Source: Sphingomonas flavalba
Lineage (GTDB): Bacteria; Pseudomonadota; Alphaproteobacteria; Sphingomonadales; Sphingomonadaceae
Assembly (NCBI RefSeq): GCF_004796535.1
Contig: NZ_SPHY01000008.1
Coordinates: forward strand, 99,430-163,429
Direction of reading: 5' to 3'
DNA: 64,000 bases
The notes beneath the pieces were generated by a model, which did no database searches, had not been told where the DNA came from, and saw only the letters and a program-made list of their open reading frames with translations. Below are positions 18,646 through 28,500 of the stretch, in pieces. The translations under genes and the position numbers were made by a program. How positions within the stretch are numbered: the first letter of the stretch is position 1; each line of letters opens with the position of its first letter.

Positions 18646-20262
18646 CTATTCCCGCGGCCAGCGGCGGAACAGGCGGCCGGCGAGCCCCCGGTCGCCAAGG
18701 ATGGCGTGGGCGGCGTTGTGGCCGGGGGCGCCGGTGACGCCGCCGCCGGGGTGGGTGCCGGCGCCGCACATGTAGAGCCCGGCGATCGGTCCGCGATAGG
18801 CGCCATAGCCCAGGATCGGCCGCGCCGCCCACAACTGGTCCAGACTCATATGGCCGTGGAAGATATCGCCGCCGATCAGCCCGAACTTGCGCTCCAGGTC
18901 GAGCGGCGAATGGATCTGGCGGGCAATGACCGACACCTTGAAATTCGGCGCATGCTCGGTGACCGTCGCGATGACATGGTCGGCCGCCGCCTCGCGCGCG
19001 TCGTCCCAACTCCGCCCGTCGGGCAGTTCCGGCGCGAATTGCTGGCAGAACAGGCTGGCGACATGGGCGCCGGGCGGCGCCAGGCTGTCGTCGACGGTCG
19101 ACGGGATCGTCATCTCGACGATCGGCCGGCGCGACCAGCCGGCGCGCTTCGCATCGTCGAACGCCGCATCCATATAGTCGAGGGTCGGGGCGATGATGAT
19201 CCCGGCGCGGTGGTGTTCGGCGCATTCGCGGCCGGGCAGCACGGTGAAGTCGGGCAGTTCGGACAGCGCGACGTTCATCCGGAAGGTGCCGGAGCCGGTA
19301 CGGTAGCCGGCGATGCGGCGGCGGAATTCCGGCGTCAGATCCGCCGGGTCGACGAGTCGGCGGTAGAGCAACGCCGGGCCAACATTGGCGGCGACGATCG
19401 GCGCGGCGACCTCGACACCGCCGGCCAGCGCGACGCCGGCGACCTTGCCGCCGTCGACCAGCAACCTTTCCACCTGGGTTTCCAGGCTGATCTCAACCCC
19501 CTGGCCCCGGCAGGCTGCGGCCATCGCCTGGGTGATCGCGCCCATGCCGCCGATCGTGTGGCCCCAGGCGCCCTTGTGGCCGTTGACCTCTCCAAACACG
19601 TGATGGAGCAGGACATAGGCCGAGCCGGGGGTCGAGGCGCCGGCGAAATTGCCGACCACCGCGTCGAAGCCGAAGGCGGCCTTGACCGCGTCGCTTTCGA
19701 ACCAGCCGTCGAGGAAATCGCGCGCGCTCTGCACGAACAGGGCGAGCAGGTCGCGCTGGGCGGCGAGCGGCAGGGTGGCGAGCCGCCTACCCTGCGCCGC
19801 GGCGGCGACCAGCGCTCGGAGCCCGCCGCCGGCGTTGGGCGGCACGGTCAGCGCCATCGCGCGCAGCAGTTCGGCGATCCGTTCCAGCGCGTCGGAATAG
19901 GCGGGGAAAGCGGCGGCGTCGCGGGCGGAGAAGCGAGTGAATTCCGCCTGGGTGCGGGCCATGCCGCCGCCCAGCTTCAGATAACCGTCGCCGCGCGGGA
20001 AGAAATTGGCGATCGGCCGCTCGACGACGCGAAAGCCGTGGTCGGCCAGCTTCATGTCGGCGATCACCTTCGGCCGCAGCAGGCTGACCGTGTAGCTGGC
20101 GGTCGAGTTGCGGAAGCCGGGGTGGAATTCCTCGGTCACCGCCGCGCCGCCGACTACCGCGCGCCTTTCCAGCACCCGGACCTTCAGGCCGGCGCGGGCG
20201 AGGTAGAAGGCGCAGACCAGCCCGTTATGGCCGCCGCCGACGATCAGCGCGTCATAGCGCAT
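18646..20262 (-). CDS. FAD-dependent oxidoreductase, PYROXD2/CrtI-like
   Basis: 538 residues. N-terminal dinucleotide fold MRYDALIVGGGHNGLVCAFYL followed by RVLERRAVVGGAAVTEEFHP, then a long substrate domain, and a C-terminal FAD-closing motif YMCGAGTHPGGGVTGAPGHN, all as in the PYROXD2 branch of phytoene-desaturase-like enzymes. No carotenoid genes are nearby, so a role in carotenoid desaturation is not supported; the substrate is unknown. Start ATG 20262 matches the family N-terminus; upstream frame continues through the tRNA gene and is spurious. Confidence 0.9.
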   Translation of the reverse strand: MRYDALIVGGGHNGLVCAFYLARAGLKVRVLERRAVVGGAAVTEEFHPGFRNSTASYTVSLLRPKVIADMKLADHGFRVVERPIANFFPRGDGYLKLGGGMARTQAEFTRFSARDAAAFPAYSDALERIAELLRAMALTVPPNAGGGLRALVAAAAQGRRLATLPLAAQRDLLALFVQSARDFLDGWFESDAVKAAFGFDAVVGNFAGASTPGSAYVLLHHVFGEVNGHKGAWGHTIGGMGAITQAMAAACRGQGVEISLETQVERLLVDGGKVAGVALAGGVEVAAPIVAANVGPALLYRRLVDPADLTPEFRRRIAGYRTGSGTFRMNVALSELPDFTVLPGRECAEHHRAGIIIAPTLDYMDAAFDDAKRAGWSRRPIVEMTIPSTVDDSLAPPGAHVASLFCQQFAPELPDGRSWDDAREAAADHVIATVTEHAPNFKVSVIARQIHSPLDLERKFGLIGGDIFHGHMSLDQLWAARPILGYGAYRGPIAGLYMCGAGTHPGGGVTGAPGHNAAHAILGDRGLAGRLFRRWPRE

Positions 20263-20358
20263 GGGCAAGGCCCCCTTGCCGCCATTTCTACAGCAAAGCG
20301 GGCGGGCGGCAATCGGCCCCGGCGGAACGGATGGCGGTGGGGAGTGCTGTGCCTGGCT

Positions 20359-20434
<76 letters not shown>

Positions 20435-20513
20435 TCGCCAGTGCGCGGGGCGGCGCCCGCGAGGCGCCCCTGTAGCGGCAGGCCCGGCGCGATGCAACAA
20501 CCTGTTTTGCCGG

Positions 20514-21620
20514 TCAGGCCGCTTCGCGCAACGCGGATTCGGTTTCGGCGATCCAGCCGCCGCCGAGCACCCGATCGCCGGCGTAGAGCACCGCCGCCTG
20601 CCCCGGCGCGACGCCATATTCCGGCGCGGCGAAACGCAGCCGGTCGCCGTCGAGCCGCGCCGCCACCGGCTTCGCCATCGACCGCACCTTGGCAAACAGC
20701 GGCCCGGCGTGGTCGCCGCCGATCCAGCTCAGGTCGGTCAGCCGCGCCGAGTCGACCGCCAACGCCCGGCGCGGGCCGACGACGACGCGGCGGGTCGCGG
20801 CGTCGAGGCGGATCACGTAGAGCGGTTCGGCCTGCCCGCCGATCTCGATGCCGCGCCGCTGGCCGACGGTGTAATGGATCAGCCCGCGATGGCGGCCGAG
20901 CACCCGGCCGGCGAGGTCGACGATCTCGCCCGCCGTCTCCGCCTCCGGCCGGACCTTGCGGACGACGCCGGCATAATCGCCGTCGGGGACGAAGCAGATG
21001 TCCTGGCTGTCCGGCTTGGCGGCGACGCCGAGGCCAAGCTCGGCGGCGAGCGCGCGCACCGCCGGCTTCGGCATGCCGCCGAGCGGGAAGCGCAGGAAAT
21101 CGAGCTGCTCCGCCGTTGTCGCGAACAGGAAATAGCTCTGGTCGCGGGCCGGATCGGCGGCGCGGTGCAGTTCGGGCCCGGCCGGGCCGACGACGCGGCG
21201 GACATAATGGCCGGTCGCCAGGCAATCGGCGCCAAGCTCGCGCGCCAGGCCGAGCAGGTCGGTGAACTTCACCCCCATGTTGCACTGGACGCAGGGAATG
21301 GGGGTGCGGCCGGCGAGATATTCGTCGGCGAACGCCTCGATCACCGATTCCCGGAACCGGCTTTCATGGTCGAACACGTAATGGGCGATGCCGAGCCGGT
21401 CGCAGACCTGGCGCGCGTCGCGGATGTCCTGCCCGGCGCAGCAGGCGCCCTTGCGCCCGGTCGCCGCGCCATGGTCGTAAAGCTGCAGCGTCACGCCGAT
21501 CGCCTCCGCCCCGGAACGCGCGGCGAGCGCCGCGACCACCGACGAATCGACGCCGCCGGACATCGCGACGACGATGCGGCGGGCGGCAAGCGGCTGGGGT
21601 AGCTGGAAATCGGCGGACAT
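20514..21620 (-). CDS. mnmA: tRNA-specific 2-thiouridylase MnmA
   Basis: Adds sulfur to uridine 34 of Lys, Glu and Gln tRNAs. 368 residues, usual size. The PP-loop SGGVDSS is at residues 21-27; the catalytic cysteine pair is in [14 protein letters not shown] and in [21 protein letters not shown] and [15 protein letters not shown] are family blocks. It lies upstream of tRNA-Ala on the same strand. Its partner enzymes MnmG and MnmE are encoded 20 kb away in this window. Confidence 0.96.
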   Translation of the reverse strand: MSADFQLPQPLAARRIVVAMSGGVDSSVVAALAARSGAEAIGVTLQLYDHGAATGRKGACCAGQDIRDARQVCDRLGIAHYVFDHESRFRESVIEAFADEYLAGRTPIPCVQCNMGVKFTDLLGLARELGADCLATGHYVRRVVGPAGPELHRAADPARDQSYFLFATTAEQLDFLRFPLGGMPKPAVRALAAELGLGVAAKPDSQDICFVPDGDYAGVVRKVRPEAETAGEIVDLAGRVLGRHRGLIHYTVGQRRGIEIGGQAEPLYVIRLDAATRRVVVGPRRALAVDSARLTDLSWIGGDHAGPLFAKVRSMAKPVAARLDGDRLRFAAPEYGVAPGQAAVLYAGDRVLGGGWIAETESALREAA

Positions 21621-21865
21621 ACCAAACGGGCCTGACGTGTTTCTGGTGGCGTGGCAGCCTCATAGCGCCGTTCGGCGGCGCGCGGAACCGTGTTGCCGGA
21701 CCGCGCTGGCCTTAATCCTTTCGCCACATTTTTGCGGCGAGCGGACGGAAGGCGGCGACGACCTGCCGCCGAGTCACCGAAAAGGCACAGCCGGCTTTAC
21801 GCCCTCTTCAGCCTTCGTCCCTAGAACAAGGGGCCGGGGCGACGGTTGAAGGACAGCGACACGGC

Positions 21866-22129
21866 ATGGATCTGGGTTTCGCACGACTGGATCGACAAGG
21901 CGCGGTGCCACGGCCCGCGCGCGATCTGCCGGTGCTGCTCGCCGGCCTCGCCAGCCGTCAGATGACCAGTCCGACCGCCCTGGCCCAGGCCGCGCTGGCC
22001 GCGCCGGTGCGCGTTTCGGATCCGACGCTGGACGGCATGGTCGCCCTGTTCGGGCGTGGTGTTCAACGGGTTTCAGGCAGCTTCAACCCCGCGGTCGCGA
22101 CGCTGCTAACCCGAACTACACCAACATGA
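21866..22129 (+). CDS. Possible small protein upstream of sciP
   Basis: 87-residue frame, MDLGFARLDRQGAVPRPARD to TLLTRTTPT, with coding-like third-position GC and a weak GAAGGA 11-13 bases before the ATG. I recognise no domain. It lies in the 615-bp interval between the divergent mnmA and sciP genes; GGGGTTTTT follows its stop at 22131-22139. The overlapping minus-strand frame is less convincing. It could equally be non-coding leader sequence. The remainder of the interval (21621-21865) shows no other gene. Confidence 0.4.
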   Translation: MDLGFARLDRQGAVPRPARDLPVLLAGLASRQMTSPTALAQAALAAPVRVSDPTLDGMVALFGRGVQRVSGSFNPAVATLLTRTTPT

Positions 22130-22145
22130 CCGGGGTTTTTACCTT

Positions 22146-22170
22146 GCCGTTTCAGCGTTCCTAAAACGGC
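22146..22170 (+). promoter_or_regulatory. Hairpin in the sciP leader
   Basis: GCCGTTT ... AAACGGC, 7-bp perfect arms with a 11-base loop, directly followed by GGAGG and an ATG at 22179 that is in frame with sciP. It may be a terminator for the preceding small gene or a leader structure controlling the upstream start of sciP. Confidence 0.4.
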
Positions 22171-22235
22171 GGAGGCATATGAGCGTCGGCGCAGTGAAGA
22201 TCGGGGTGCGTACTGCCCCGCGTACAGAGGTAAGA

Positions 22236-22535
22236 ATGATCGAGAACCAGAAAATCCGTCCCGCCCAGGTTATCGGCCCGCTCGGCGAGCCGCTGACGTT
22301 GGAGACGCTGCCGCCGGCCGACACCACCCGCTGGGTGGTGCGACGCAAGGCGGAAGTCGTCGCGGCGGTGAACGGCGGCCTGCTCTCGGTCGACGAGGTG
22401 TGCGACCGCTACAACCTGACGGTCGAGGAATTCGCCGGCTGGCAGCGCGCGGTCGACCGGTCCGGCATGCCGGGCCTGCGCGTCACCCGCATCCAGCACT
22501 ACAAGTCGCTGTACGAGCGCCAGCAGAAATACTGA
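22236..22535 (+). CDS. sciP: CtrA inhibitor SciP (DUF1153)
   Basis: Small helix-turn-helix protein that in Caulobacter binds CtrA and blocks its transcriptional activation. 99 residues: MIENQKIRPAQVIGPLGEPL, then TTRWVVRRKAEVVAAVNGGL with the helix-turn-helix VDEVCDRYNLTVEEFAGWQR, then GLRVTRIQHYKSL. ATG 22236 has AGAGG at 22226-22230; an in-frame ATG at 22179 with GGAGG would add 19 residues (MSVGAVKIGVRTAPRTEVR). The family N-terminus MIEN favours the shorter form. It indicates a CtrA-type cell-cycle circuit in this organism. Confidence 0.93.
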   Translation: MIENQKIRPAQVIGPLGEPLTLETLPPADTTRWVVRRKAEVVAAVNGGLLSVDEVCDRYNLTVEEFAGWQRAVDRSGMPGLRVTRIQHYKSLYERQQKY

Positions 22536-22581
22536 GCCGGCCCGGCAACCGGCGGCAGGAACCCGCGCCTGCCCCGGGCCC

Positions 22582-22607
22582 CGGCGGCGCCCCATGGGAC
22601 GCCGCCG
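22582..22607 (+). terminator. Hairpin after sciP
   Basis: CGGCGGCG ... CGCCGCCG, 8-bp stem with a ten-base loop that is itself the palindrome CCCATGGG plus flanks, 47 bp beyond the sciP stop. No U-tract. Confidence 0.5.
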
Positions 22608-22701
22608 AAACAATCTGGCCTTTTAGCCGGAACAAGATCATCCTCTCACGCGTCTTTGCGGACACCATCCTGGCGGATGGGGCAAAAGCAGGAGGGATGC
22701 T

Positions 22702-22959
22702 ATGGGTATCATCATCTGGTTGGTTGTCGGTGGCGTCATCGGGTGGTTGGCCAGCCTGGTCATGCGGACCGACGCCCAGCAGGGCGTTCTGCTCAACATC
22801 GTCGTCGGCATCATCGGCGCGTTCATCGGCGGGCTGATCTTTTCGGGGGGTTCGATCAACAACGCCCCGCTGACCGTCTATTCTTTCCTGGTATCCCTGG
22901 TCGGCGCGATCATCCTGCTGGCCATCGTCAACCTGATCCGGCGCGGCAGCGTCCGCTGA
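22702..22959 (+). CDS. GlsB/YeaQ/YmgE family membrane protein
   Basis: 85 residues, three hydrophobic segments: MGIIIWLVVGGVIGWLASLV, LLNIVVGIIGAFIGGLIFSG and SFLVSLVGAIILLAIVNLIR. The GGxIGWLA and GxxGAxxGG glycine patterns are those of the transglycosylase-associated / general stress family. Strong AGGAGGG stands before the ATG. A second member of the family lies at 23804-24058 in opposite orientation. Confidence 0.9.
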   Translation: MGIIIWLVVGGVIGWLASLVMRTDAQQGVLLNIVVGIIGAFIGGLIFSGGSINNAPLTVYSFLVSLVGAIILLAIVNLIRRGSVR

Positions 22960-22970
22960 CGCTGACCGTT

Positions 22971-23002
22971 GCGGCCGGCGCCCTCGCCAGGGCGCCGGCC
23001 GC
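22971..23002. terminator. Bidirectional hairpin
   Basis: Perfect 14-bp inverted repeat GCGGCCGGCGCCCT-CGCC-AGGGCGCCGGCCGC between the stops of two convergent genes, 12 and 15 bp away. It probably ends both transcripts. Confidence 0.75.
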
Positions 23003-23016
23003 AGCCTTGTTCACCG

Positions 23017-23727
23017 TCATTGCAGCTCGAAGCGGACGCTGAGCGTGATGCCGACCTGCTGCTCGCCGGCGACGAGCTTGCTCTGCGGCGCGGCGGCCAT
23101 ATCGAAGTTGCGCGCCATCATCACCGGCCGGGGCTGGGCGACACCGCCGCTTTCGCTGATCGAGACGATGCGCTTGACCTGCAGCCCCGCCGCCTTGGCA
23201 TAAAGCTCGGCTCGGGCGCGGGCGATCTTCACCGCCGCCAGCCGCGCCTCGTCCAGCGCCTCTTCCGGCTTGTCCAGCGTCAGTTCCGGCCCCGAGATTT
23301 CGTTCGCGCCCTCCTTGACCAGCGCGTCGAGGATCGGGCCGGCCCGGTCGATTTCGCGAAAGCGGATCCTGACCTGGTTCGACGCCTGGTAGCCGGTCAG
23401 CACCGGTGGCGTGTTCTGTTCGTAGCGATATTGCGGGCTGAGCGCGATCCGCGCCGTCTGCATGTCGCGGTCGGCGATGCCGGCGCGTTTCAGCGCCGCG
23501 ACGACCCGGTCGACCCGCGCCGCATTGTCGCGCATCGCCGTCGCCGCATCGGCGGCGGTGGTGGTGACGCCGGCGGTGATCAACGCGACATCGGGCACCC
23601 GCGTCGTCTCCCCCGTCGCCTCGATGTCGAGCAGCGTGCCGGTGACGGGCGTGACCGGCACCGCCGTCTGCGCGGCCAGCGGGGCGGCAGCGGCGGCCAG
23701 CGCCAGCGGAACGAGAGCGGTCTTCAT
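23017..23727 (-). CDS. SIMPL-domain (DUF541) periplasmic protein
   Basis: 236 residues. Signal peptide MKTALVPLALAAAAAPLAAQ, then the DUF541 repeat architecture: IEATGETTRVPDVALITAGV, ...AALKRAGIADRDMQTARIAL, LTGYQASNQVRIRFREIDRA and a C-terminal ARARAELYAKAAGLQVKRIV...ISESGG. DUF541 proteins are periplasmic or outer-membrane proteins, often linked to stress, with no proven activity. ATG 23727 after GAGGATT. Confidence 0.9.
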   Translation of the reverse strand: MKTALVPLALAAAAAPLAAQTAVPVTPVTGTLLDIEATGETTRVPDVALITAGVTTTAADAATAMRDNAARVDRVVAALKRAGIADRDMQTARIALSPQYRYEQNTPPVLTGYQASNQVRIRFREIDRAGPILDALVKEGANEISGPELTLDKPEEALDEARLAAVKIARARAELYAKAAGLQVKRIVSISESGGVAQPRPVMMARNFDMAAAPQSKLVAGEQQVGITLSVRFELQ

Positions 23728-23803
23728 GCGAATAATCCTCCACACGCAACGGGATGGCGATGCTTTCAGCACGCCCGGCCTGCATCGCCGATGAACGGCC
23801 GGC

Positions 23804-24058
23804 TCAGCGGGTGCGCGACCACATGACCAGGCGGTAGAGGATCAGCAGCAGCGCCGCGCCGAGCGCCGCCGCCACGTGGATCGTCCCCCCGCCCGCACCG
23901 ATCGCGGCGGCGCGGCAGACGAAACCGCCAAGCAGCGCGCCGGCGATGCCGAGCAGGATGGTGACGACGAAGCCGCCGGGGTCGCGCCCGGGCATGGCCA
24001 GCTTGCCGACGACCCCGATGACGAGGCCGATCGCGATCCAGACCGGCACATGTTCCAT
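23804..24058 (-). CDS. GlsB/YeaQ/YmgE family membrane protein, second copy
   Basis: 84 residues with membrane segments VPVWIAIGLVIGVVGKLAMP, FVVTILLGIAGALLGGFVCR and TIHVAAALGAALLLILYRLV. The GRDPGGFVVTILLGIAGALLGG block is diagnostic. GGGAGG precedes ATG 24058. It lies upstream of the SIMPL gene on the same strand (76-bp gap), so the two may be one stress operon. Confidence 0.9.
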   Translation of the reverse strand: MEHVPVWIAIGLVIGVVGKLAMPGRDPGGFVVTILLGIAGALLGGFVCRAAAIGAGGGTIHVAAALGAALLLILYRLVMWSRTR

Positions 24059-24256
24059 GCCGCCTCCCTTGTCTGACTGTATCGCCGCTGCAACGACACG
24101 GGAAAAACGTCTGCCCATATGGCAAGGAAATCAAGCGTCATGCGGCGGATCGACACCATTCCCGCTTGGGTACGGCGCCGGTTTCGGTTATAAACGCCGC
24201 CCGCGTCCGGCGGCGGCGCATCCCCGACCAGAAACAACAGCCTTTCAAAACGTGCC

Positions 24257-24283
24257 TTGAGCCGGGTGACTTATTGATATAAT
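24257..24283 (+). promoter_or_regulatory. Sigma-70-like promoter of the RND operon
   Basis: TTGAGC (24257-24262), a 15-base spacer and a perfect TATAAT (24278-24283), about 40 bp before the adaptor ATG, in unusually AT-rich DNA for this chromosome. The spacer is two bases short of ideal. The rest of the 24059-24323 gap shows no gene and no clear operator. Confidence 0.6.
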
Positions 24284-24323
24284 ACAGTCCCGCGCCAGTC
24301 GTTCAAGGCGGAAAGTGAGAGAC

Positions 24324-25499
24324 ATGAATTACGAGGGTGGCTTTTCCCACGACGCCGACGTGATCGCGCAGGATTCGCCGCCCCGGCGCTGGACCCGCAG
24401 GCGGATCGCCATCGTAGCGGCCATCGCCGTCGTGCTCATCGCCGCGCTGGCCTTCTACCTGCGCGGCAAGAGCGCGACGCCGGCGGCAAGCGGCGGCGCG
24501 CAGCAGCAGCAGCCGACGGTCACCGTGTTCGTCCCCGGCCGCCAGTCGGTCGACCATGAGATCAGCGCGACCGGCTCGCTCGCCGCGCAGGTCGACATGC
24601 CGGTCGCCGTCGTCGGCGAAGGCGGCATGGTGACGCGGGTGCTGGTCCAGCCCGGCCAATGGGTCGGCGCCGGCGCGGTGCTGGCGACGATCGAACGTTC
24701 GGTGCAGACCCAGCAGATCGCCCAGCAGCAGGCGGCGCTGAACGTCGCGCGCGCCGACGCCCGCATCGCCCAGGCCAACCTCGATCGCGCGGTGCAGCTG
24801 GTCGATCGCGGCTTCATCTCCAAGGCGCAGGTCGAACAGTTGCAGGCGACCCGCGACGCCGCCAACGCCCGCGTCGGCCTGGCCCAGGCGCAGTTGGGCG
24901 AGATGCGGGCGCGCACCGGGCGGCTCGACATCCGCGCCCCCGCCGCCGGGCTGGTCCTGACCCGCACGGTCGAGCCGGGCCAGGTGGTCGGCGCCGGCAC
25001 CGGCACGCTGTTCCGCATGGCCAGGGGCGGCGAGCTGGAACTGCGCGCGCAGTTGAGCGAGGACGACATGACCCGGCTGAAGGTCGGCGCCTCCGCCACC
25101 GTCATCCCGGTCGGTTCCGACAAGAGCTTCGCCGGCCGCATCTGGCAGCTGTCGCCGGTGATCAACCCCGATACGCGCCAGGGCATCGCCCGCATCGCCC
25201 TGCCCTACGACCCGGCACTGCGCCCCGGCGGCTTTGCCCAGGCGTCGATCCTCGCCGGCACCGATTCGGTGCCGCTGGTCCCCGATTCGGCGGTGCAGAG
25301 CGACGACAAGGGCAGCTTCGTCTACATCGTCGGCAAGGACAATGTCGCGACGCGCCGCGCGATCACCGTCGGCCAGGTGACCGACCGCGGCGTGTCGGTC
25401 ACCAGCGGGCTGGACGGCAGCGAGCAAGTCGTCATGTCGGCCGGCGGCTTTCTCAGCCCGGGGCAGAAGGTGCGCCCGGTCCCCCGCAAGGCCGGCTGA
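24324..25499 (+). CDS. RND efflux periplasmic adaptor (HlyD/AcrA family)
   Basis: Bridges the inner-membrane pump to an outer-membrane channel. 391 residues: a short cytoplasmic tail, one membrane anchor (RIAIVAAIAVVLIAALAFYL, about residues 26-45), a lipoyl half VAVVGEGGMVTRVLVQPGQW, a coiled-coil hairpin (QTQQIAQQQAALNVARADAR ... QVEQLQATRDAANARVGLAQ), the second lipoyl half RTGRLDIRAPAAGLVLTRTV and a beta-barrel. ATG 24324 is chosen; a GTG at 24315 in frame is an alternative. The permease starts 12 bp downstream. No outer-membrane factor gene follows. Confidence 0.93.
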   Translation: MNYEGGFSHDADVIAQDSPPRRWTRRRIAIVAAIAVVLIAALAFYLRGKSATPAASGGAQQQQPTVTVFVPGRQSVDHEISATGSLAAQVDMPVAVVGEGGMVTRVLVQPGQWVGAGAVLATIERSVQTQQIAQQQAALNVARADARIAQANLDRAVQLVDRGFISKAQVEQLQATRDAANARVGLAQAQLGEMRARTGRLDIRAPAAGLVLTRTVEPGQVVGAGTGTLFRMARGGELELRAQLSEDDMTRLKVGASATVIPVGSDKSFAGRIWQLSPVINPDTRQGIARIALPYDPALRPGGFAQASILAGTDSVPLVPDSAVQSDDKGSFVYIVGKDNVATRRAITVGQVTDRGVSVTSGLDGSEQVVMSAGGFLSPGQKVRPVPRKAG

Positions 25500-25511
25500 G
25501 GACGTCCCGGC

Positions 25512-28500
25512 ATGAACTTCCGCAACATCTCCGCCTGGTCGATCCGCAACCCGGTTCCGCCGCTGGTCATCTTCATCGCGCTGACCCTGGCGGGGATCGT
25601 CGCGTTCATGCGGATGGACGTGCAGAACGATCCGGACATCGACTTCCCCGGCGCGATGGTCATCATCACCCAGCCGGGCGCCGCGCCGACCGAGCTGGAA
25701 ACCCAGGTCACCCAGCGGGTCGAGGCGGCGGTGCGGACGATCGAGGGGATCGACGAGATCAACTCGACCGTCACCGAAGGCCAGTCGCAGACCTTTATCC
25801 AGTTCGCGATCGGCACCCCGATCGACCGCGCCGTCACCGACGTGCGCGACAAGCTGTCGCAGATCCGCAGCAACCTGCCCGACGGCATCCTGGAACCGCA
25901 GGTCATCCGCCTGTCCACATCCGGCAACACGCTGGCCTATTACGCCGCCGAAGCCGACGACATGACGCTGGAGGAGCTGAGCTGGTACGTCGACAACACC
26001 GTCGCAAAGGCGCTGCTGGCGGTGCCGGGGATGGGCGACGTCTACCGCCGCGGCGGCGTCGACCGCGAAATCCGCATCATCCTCGACCCCGCCCGGATGC
26101 AGTCCTACGGCCTGACCGCGACGGCGGTGAACAGCCAGCTGCGCCAGGTCAACCTGAACGCCGCCGGCGGCAGGGCCGAGATCGCCGGGTCCGAACAGTC
26201 GGTCCGCATCCTCGGCAACGCCCGCAACGCCTATACCCTCGGCCAGACCCAGATCGCGATCGGCAACGGCCGCACCGTCAAGCTGTCCGACATCGCCGAC
26301 GTGCGCGACCTCTACGCCGAACAGCGCTCGATCTCGCGCACCGGCGGCAAGCAGGTGCTGAGCTTCGGCTTCGAACGCGCCAAGGGCACGTCCGACGTCA
26401 CCGTCTACGACGGCGCGGTCGACGTGCTGAAAAAGCTGAACAAGCAGAACCCGAAGGTCACCTTCACCGAGCTGTTCACCAACGTCGACTACACCAAGGA
26501 ACAATATCATTCGGCGATGAACGCCATGGTCGAAGGCGCCGTGCTCGCGGTCATCGTCGTCTTCCTGTTCCTGCGCGACTGGCGGGCGACGATCATCTCG
26601 GCGCTGGCGATCCCGCTGTCGGCGATCCCGACCTTCTGGTTCATGGATCTGATGGGCTTCACGCTGAACAGCCTGACCCTGCTCGGCCTAAGCCTCGTCG
26701 CCGGCGTGCTGGTCGACGACGCGATCGTCGAGATCGAGAATATCGTGCGCCATATGCGGATGGGCAAATCCGCCTATCAGGCGGCGATCGACGCCGCCGA
26801 CGAAATCGGCCTCGCCGTGCTCGCCACCACTTCCACCATCGTCGCGGTGTTCCTGCCGGTCGGGATGATGCCCGGCGTGTCCGGCCAGTTCTTCAAGAAT
26901 TTCGGCCTGACCGTGGTGGCCGCGGTGCTGATGAGCCTTGCGGTCGCGCGGATGATAACGCCGATGCTGGCCGCCTATTTCCTCCACGCCCACGGCCAGC
27001 AGAAACACGGCGAAGGCCGGCTGATGGACCTGTACATGGCGGTCCTGCGCTGGACGCTGCGCCACCGCTGGTGGACGGTCGGCGCCGGGGGCTTCGCCTT
27101 CGCGATGACGATCCTGGTGTTCAGCCAGCTACCGATGACCTTCCAGCCGTCGATCAATTCCGACACCAGCCGGATTGCGATCAAGATGGTGCCGGGCACC
27201 ACGCTGGAGCAGACGACGGCGATGGCCGACCGCGTCGCGGCGATGATGGAAAAGCGCACCGACGTGGTCGCGGGCACGTTCGAACGCATCGACGTCGGCA
27301 GCGCCACCGTCTATCTGCGCCTGCGCAAGGACCGGCCGATGTCGAGCGTCGAGTTCGAACGCTCGGTCGCGCCTGAGCTGGCGCGCATCCCCGACGCGCG
27401 GGTCAATTTCCAGTCGCAGTTCGGCGGCGGCGGCGGCAGCAACCGCGACATCTCGATCACGCTGGGCGGCGACGACCCGGAAAAGCTGAACGAGACCGCG
27501 CGCCGCATCCTCGACGAGATGAGCCACCTGCGCGAAATCGTCGCGCCGCGCATCGAGGGCAATCTGCAGCGCCCCGAAATCGTGCTGACCCCGCGCCTCG
27601 ACCTCGCCGCGCAGCTCGGCGTCACCACCCAGGCGCTGAGCCAGGCGATCCGCATCGCGACGCTCGGCGAGATCGACCAGAACAGCGCCAAATTCTCGCT
27701 GTCCGATCGCCAGATCCCGATCCGCGTCGCGCTGAACGAGGATTCGCGCCAGCGGCTGGCGACGATCCGCAACCTGCCGGTGCAGACGCTGACCGGCGGA
27801 TCGGTGCCGCTGTCGGTCGTCGCCGATATCGGCTTCGGCGCCGGGCCGACCCAGATCGACCGCAACAACCAGGTCCGCCGCCTGACCATCGGCGCCGATC
27901 TGGCGCCGGGGCTGGTCAGCGGCCAGGCGATGGAGAAGATCAACAAGCTGCCGTCGCTGCAGAACCTGCCGATGGGGGTCAGCCGCCTGATCCTGGGCGA
28001 TTCGAAGTGGCAGCAGGAAATGCTGGTCAATTTCGCGATCGCCGTCGTCGCCGGCGTGCTGCTGGTGTTCGGCGTACTGGTCCTGCTCTACCGCAGCATG
28101 ATGGCGCCGCTGGTCAACATGGGCTCGCTGCTGCTCGCCCCGCTCGGCGGCGGGCTGGCGCTGCTGTTGACCGGCAACCCCCTGTCGCTGCCGGTGTTCA
28201 TCGGCGTGCTGATGCTGCTCGGCATCGTCGGCAAGAACTCGATCCTGCTCGTCGACTTCGCGCTGGAGGAGATTCACAAGGGGGTGCCCAAATACGAGGC
28301 GATCGTCGACGCCGGCCACAAGCGCGCCCAGCCGATCGTGATGACCACGGTGGCGATGGTCGCCGGCATGGTGCCGACGGCGATCGCGCTGACCGGCGAC
28401 GGCGCCTGGCGCGCGCCGATGGGCATCACCGTGATCGGCGGCCTGATCCTGTCGACGCTGCTGACCCTGCTGATCGTCCCCGCCGCGTTCAGCCTGGCGG

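Noticed and set aside
24303..26510. 735-residue open frame on the minus strand
   Set aside because: Lies opposite the RND adaptor and permease; Asp/Arg/His-rich low-complexity protein typical of antisense frames in GC-rich genes.
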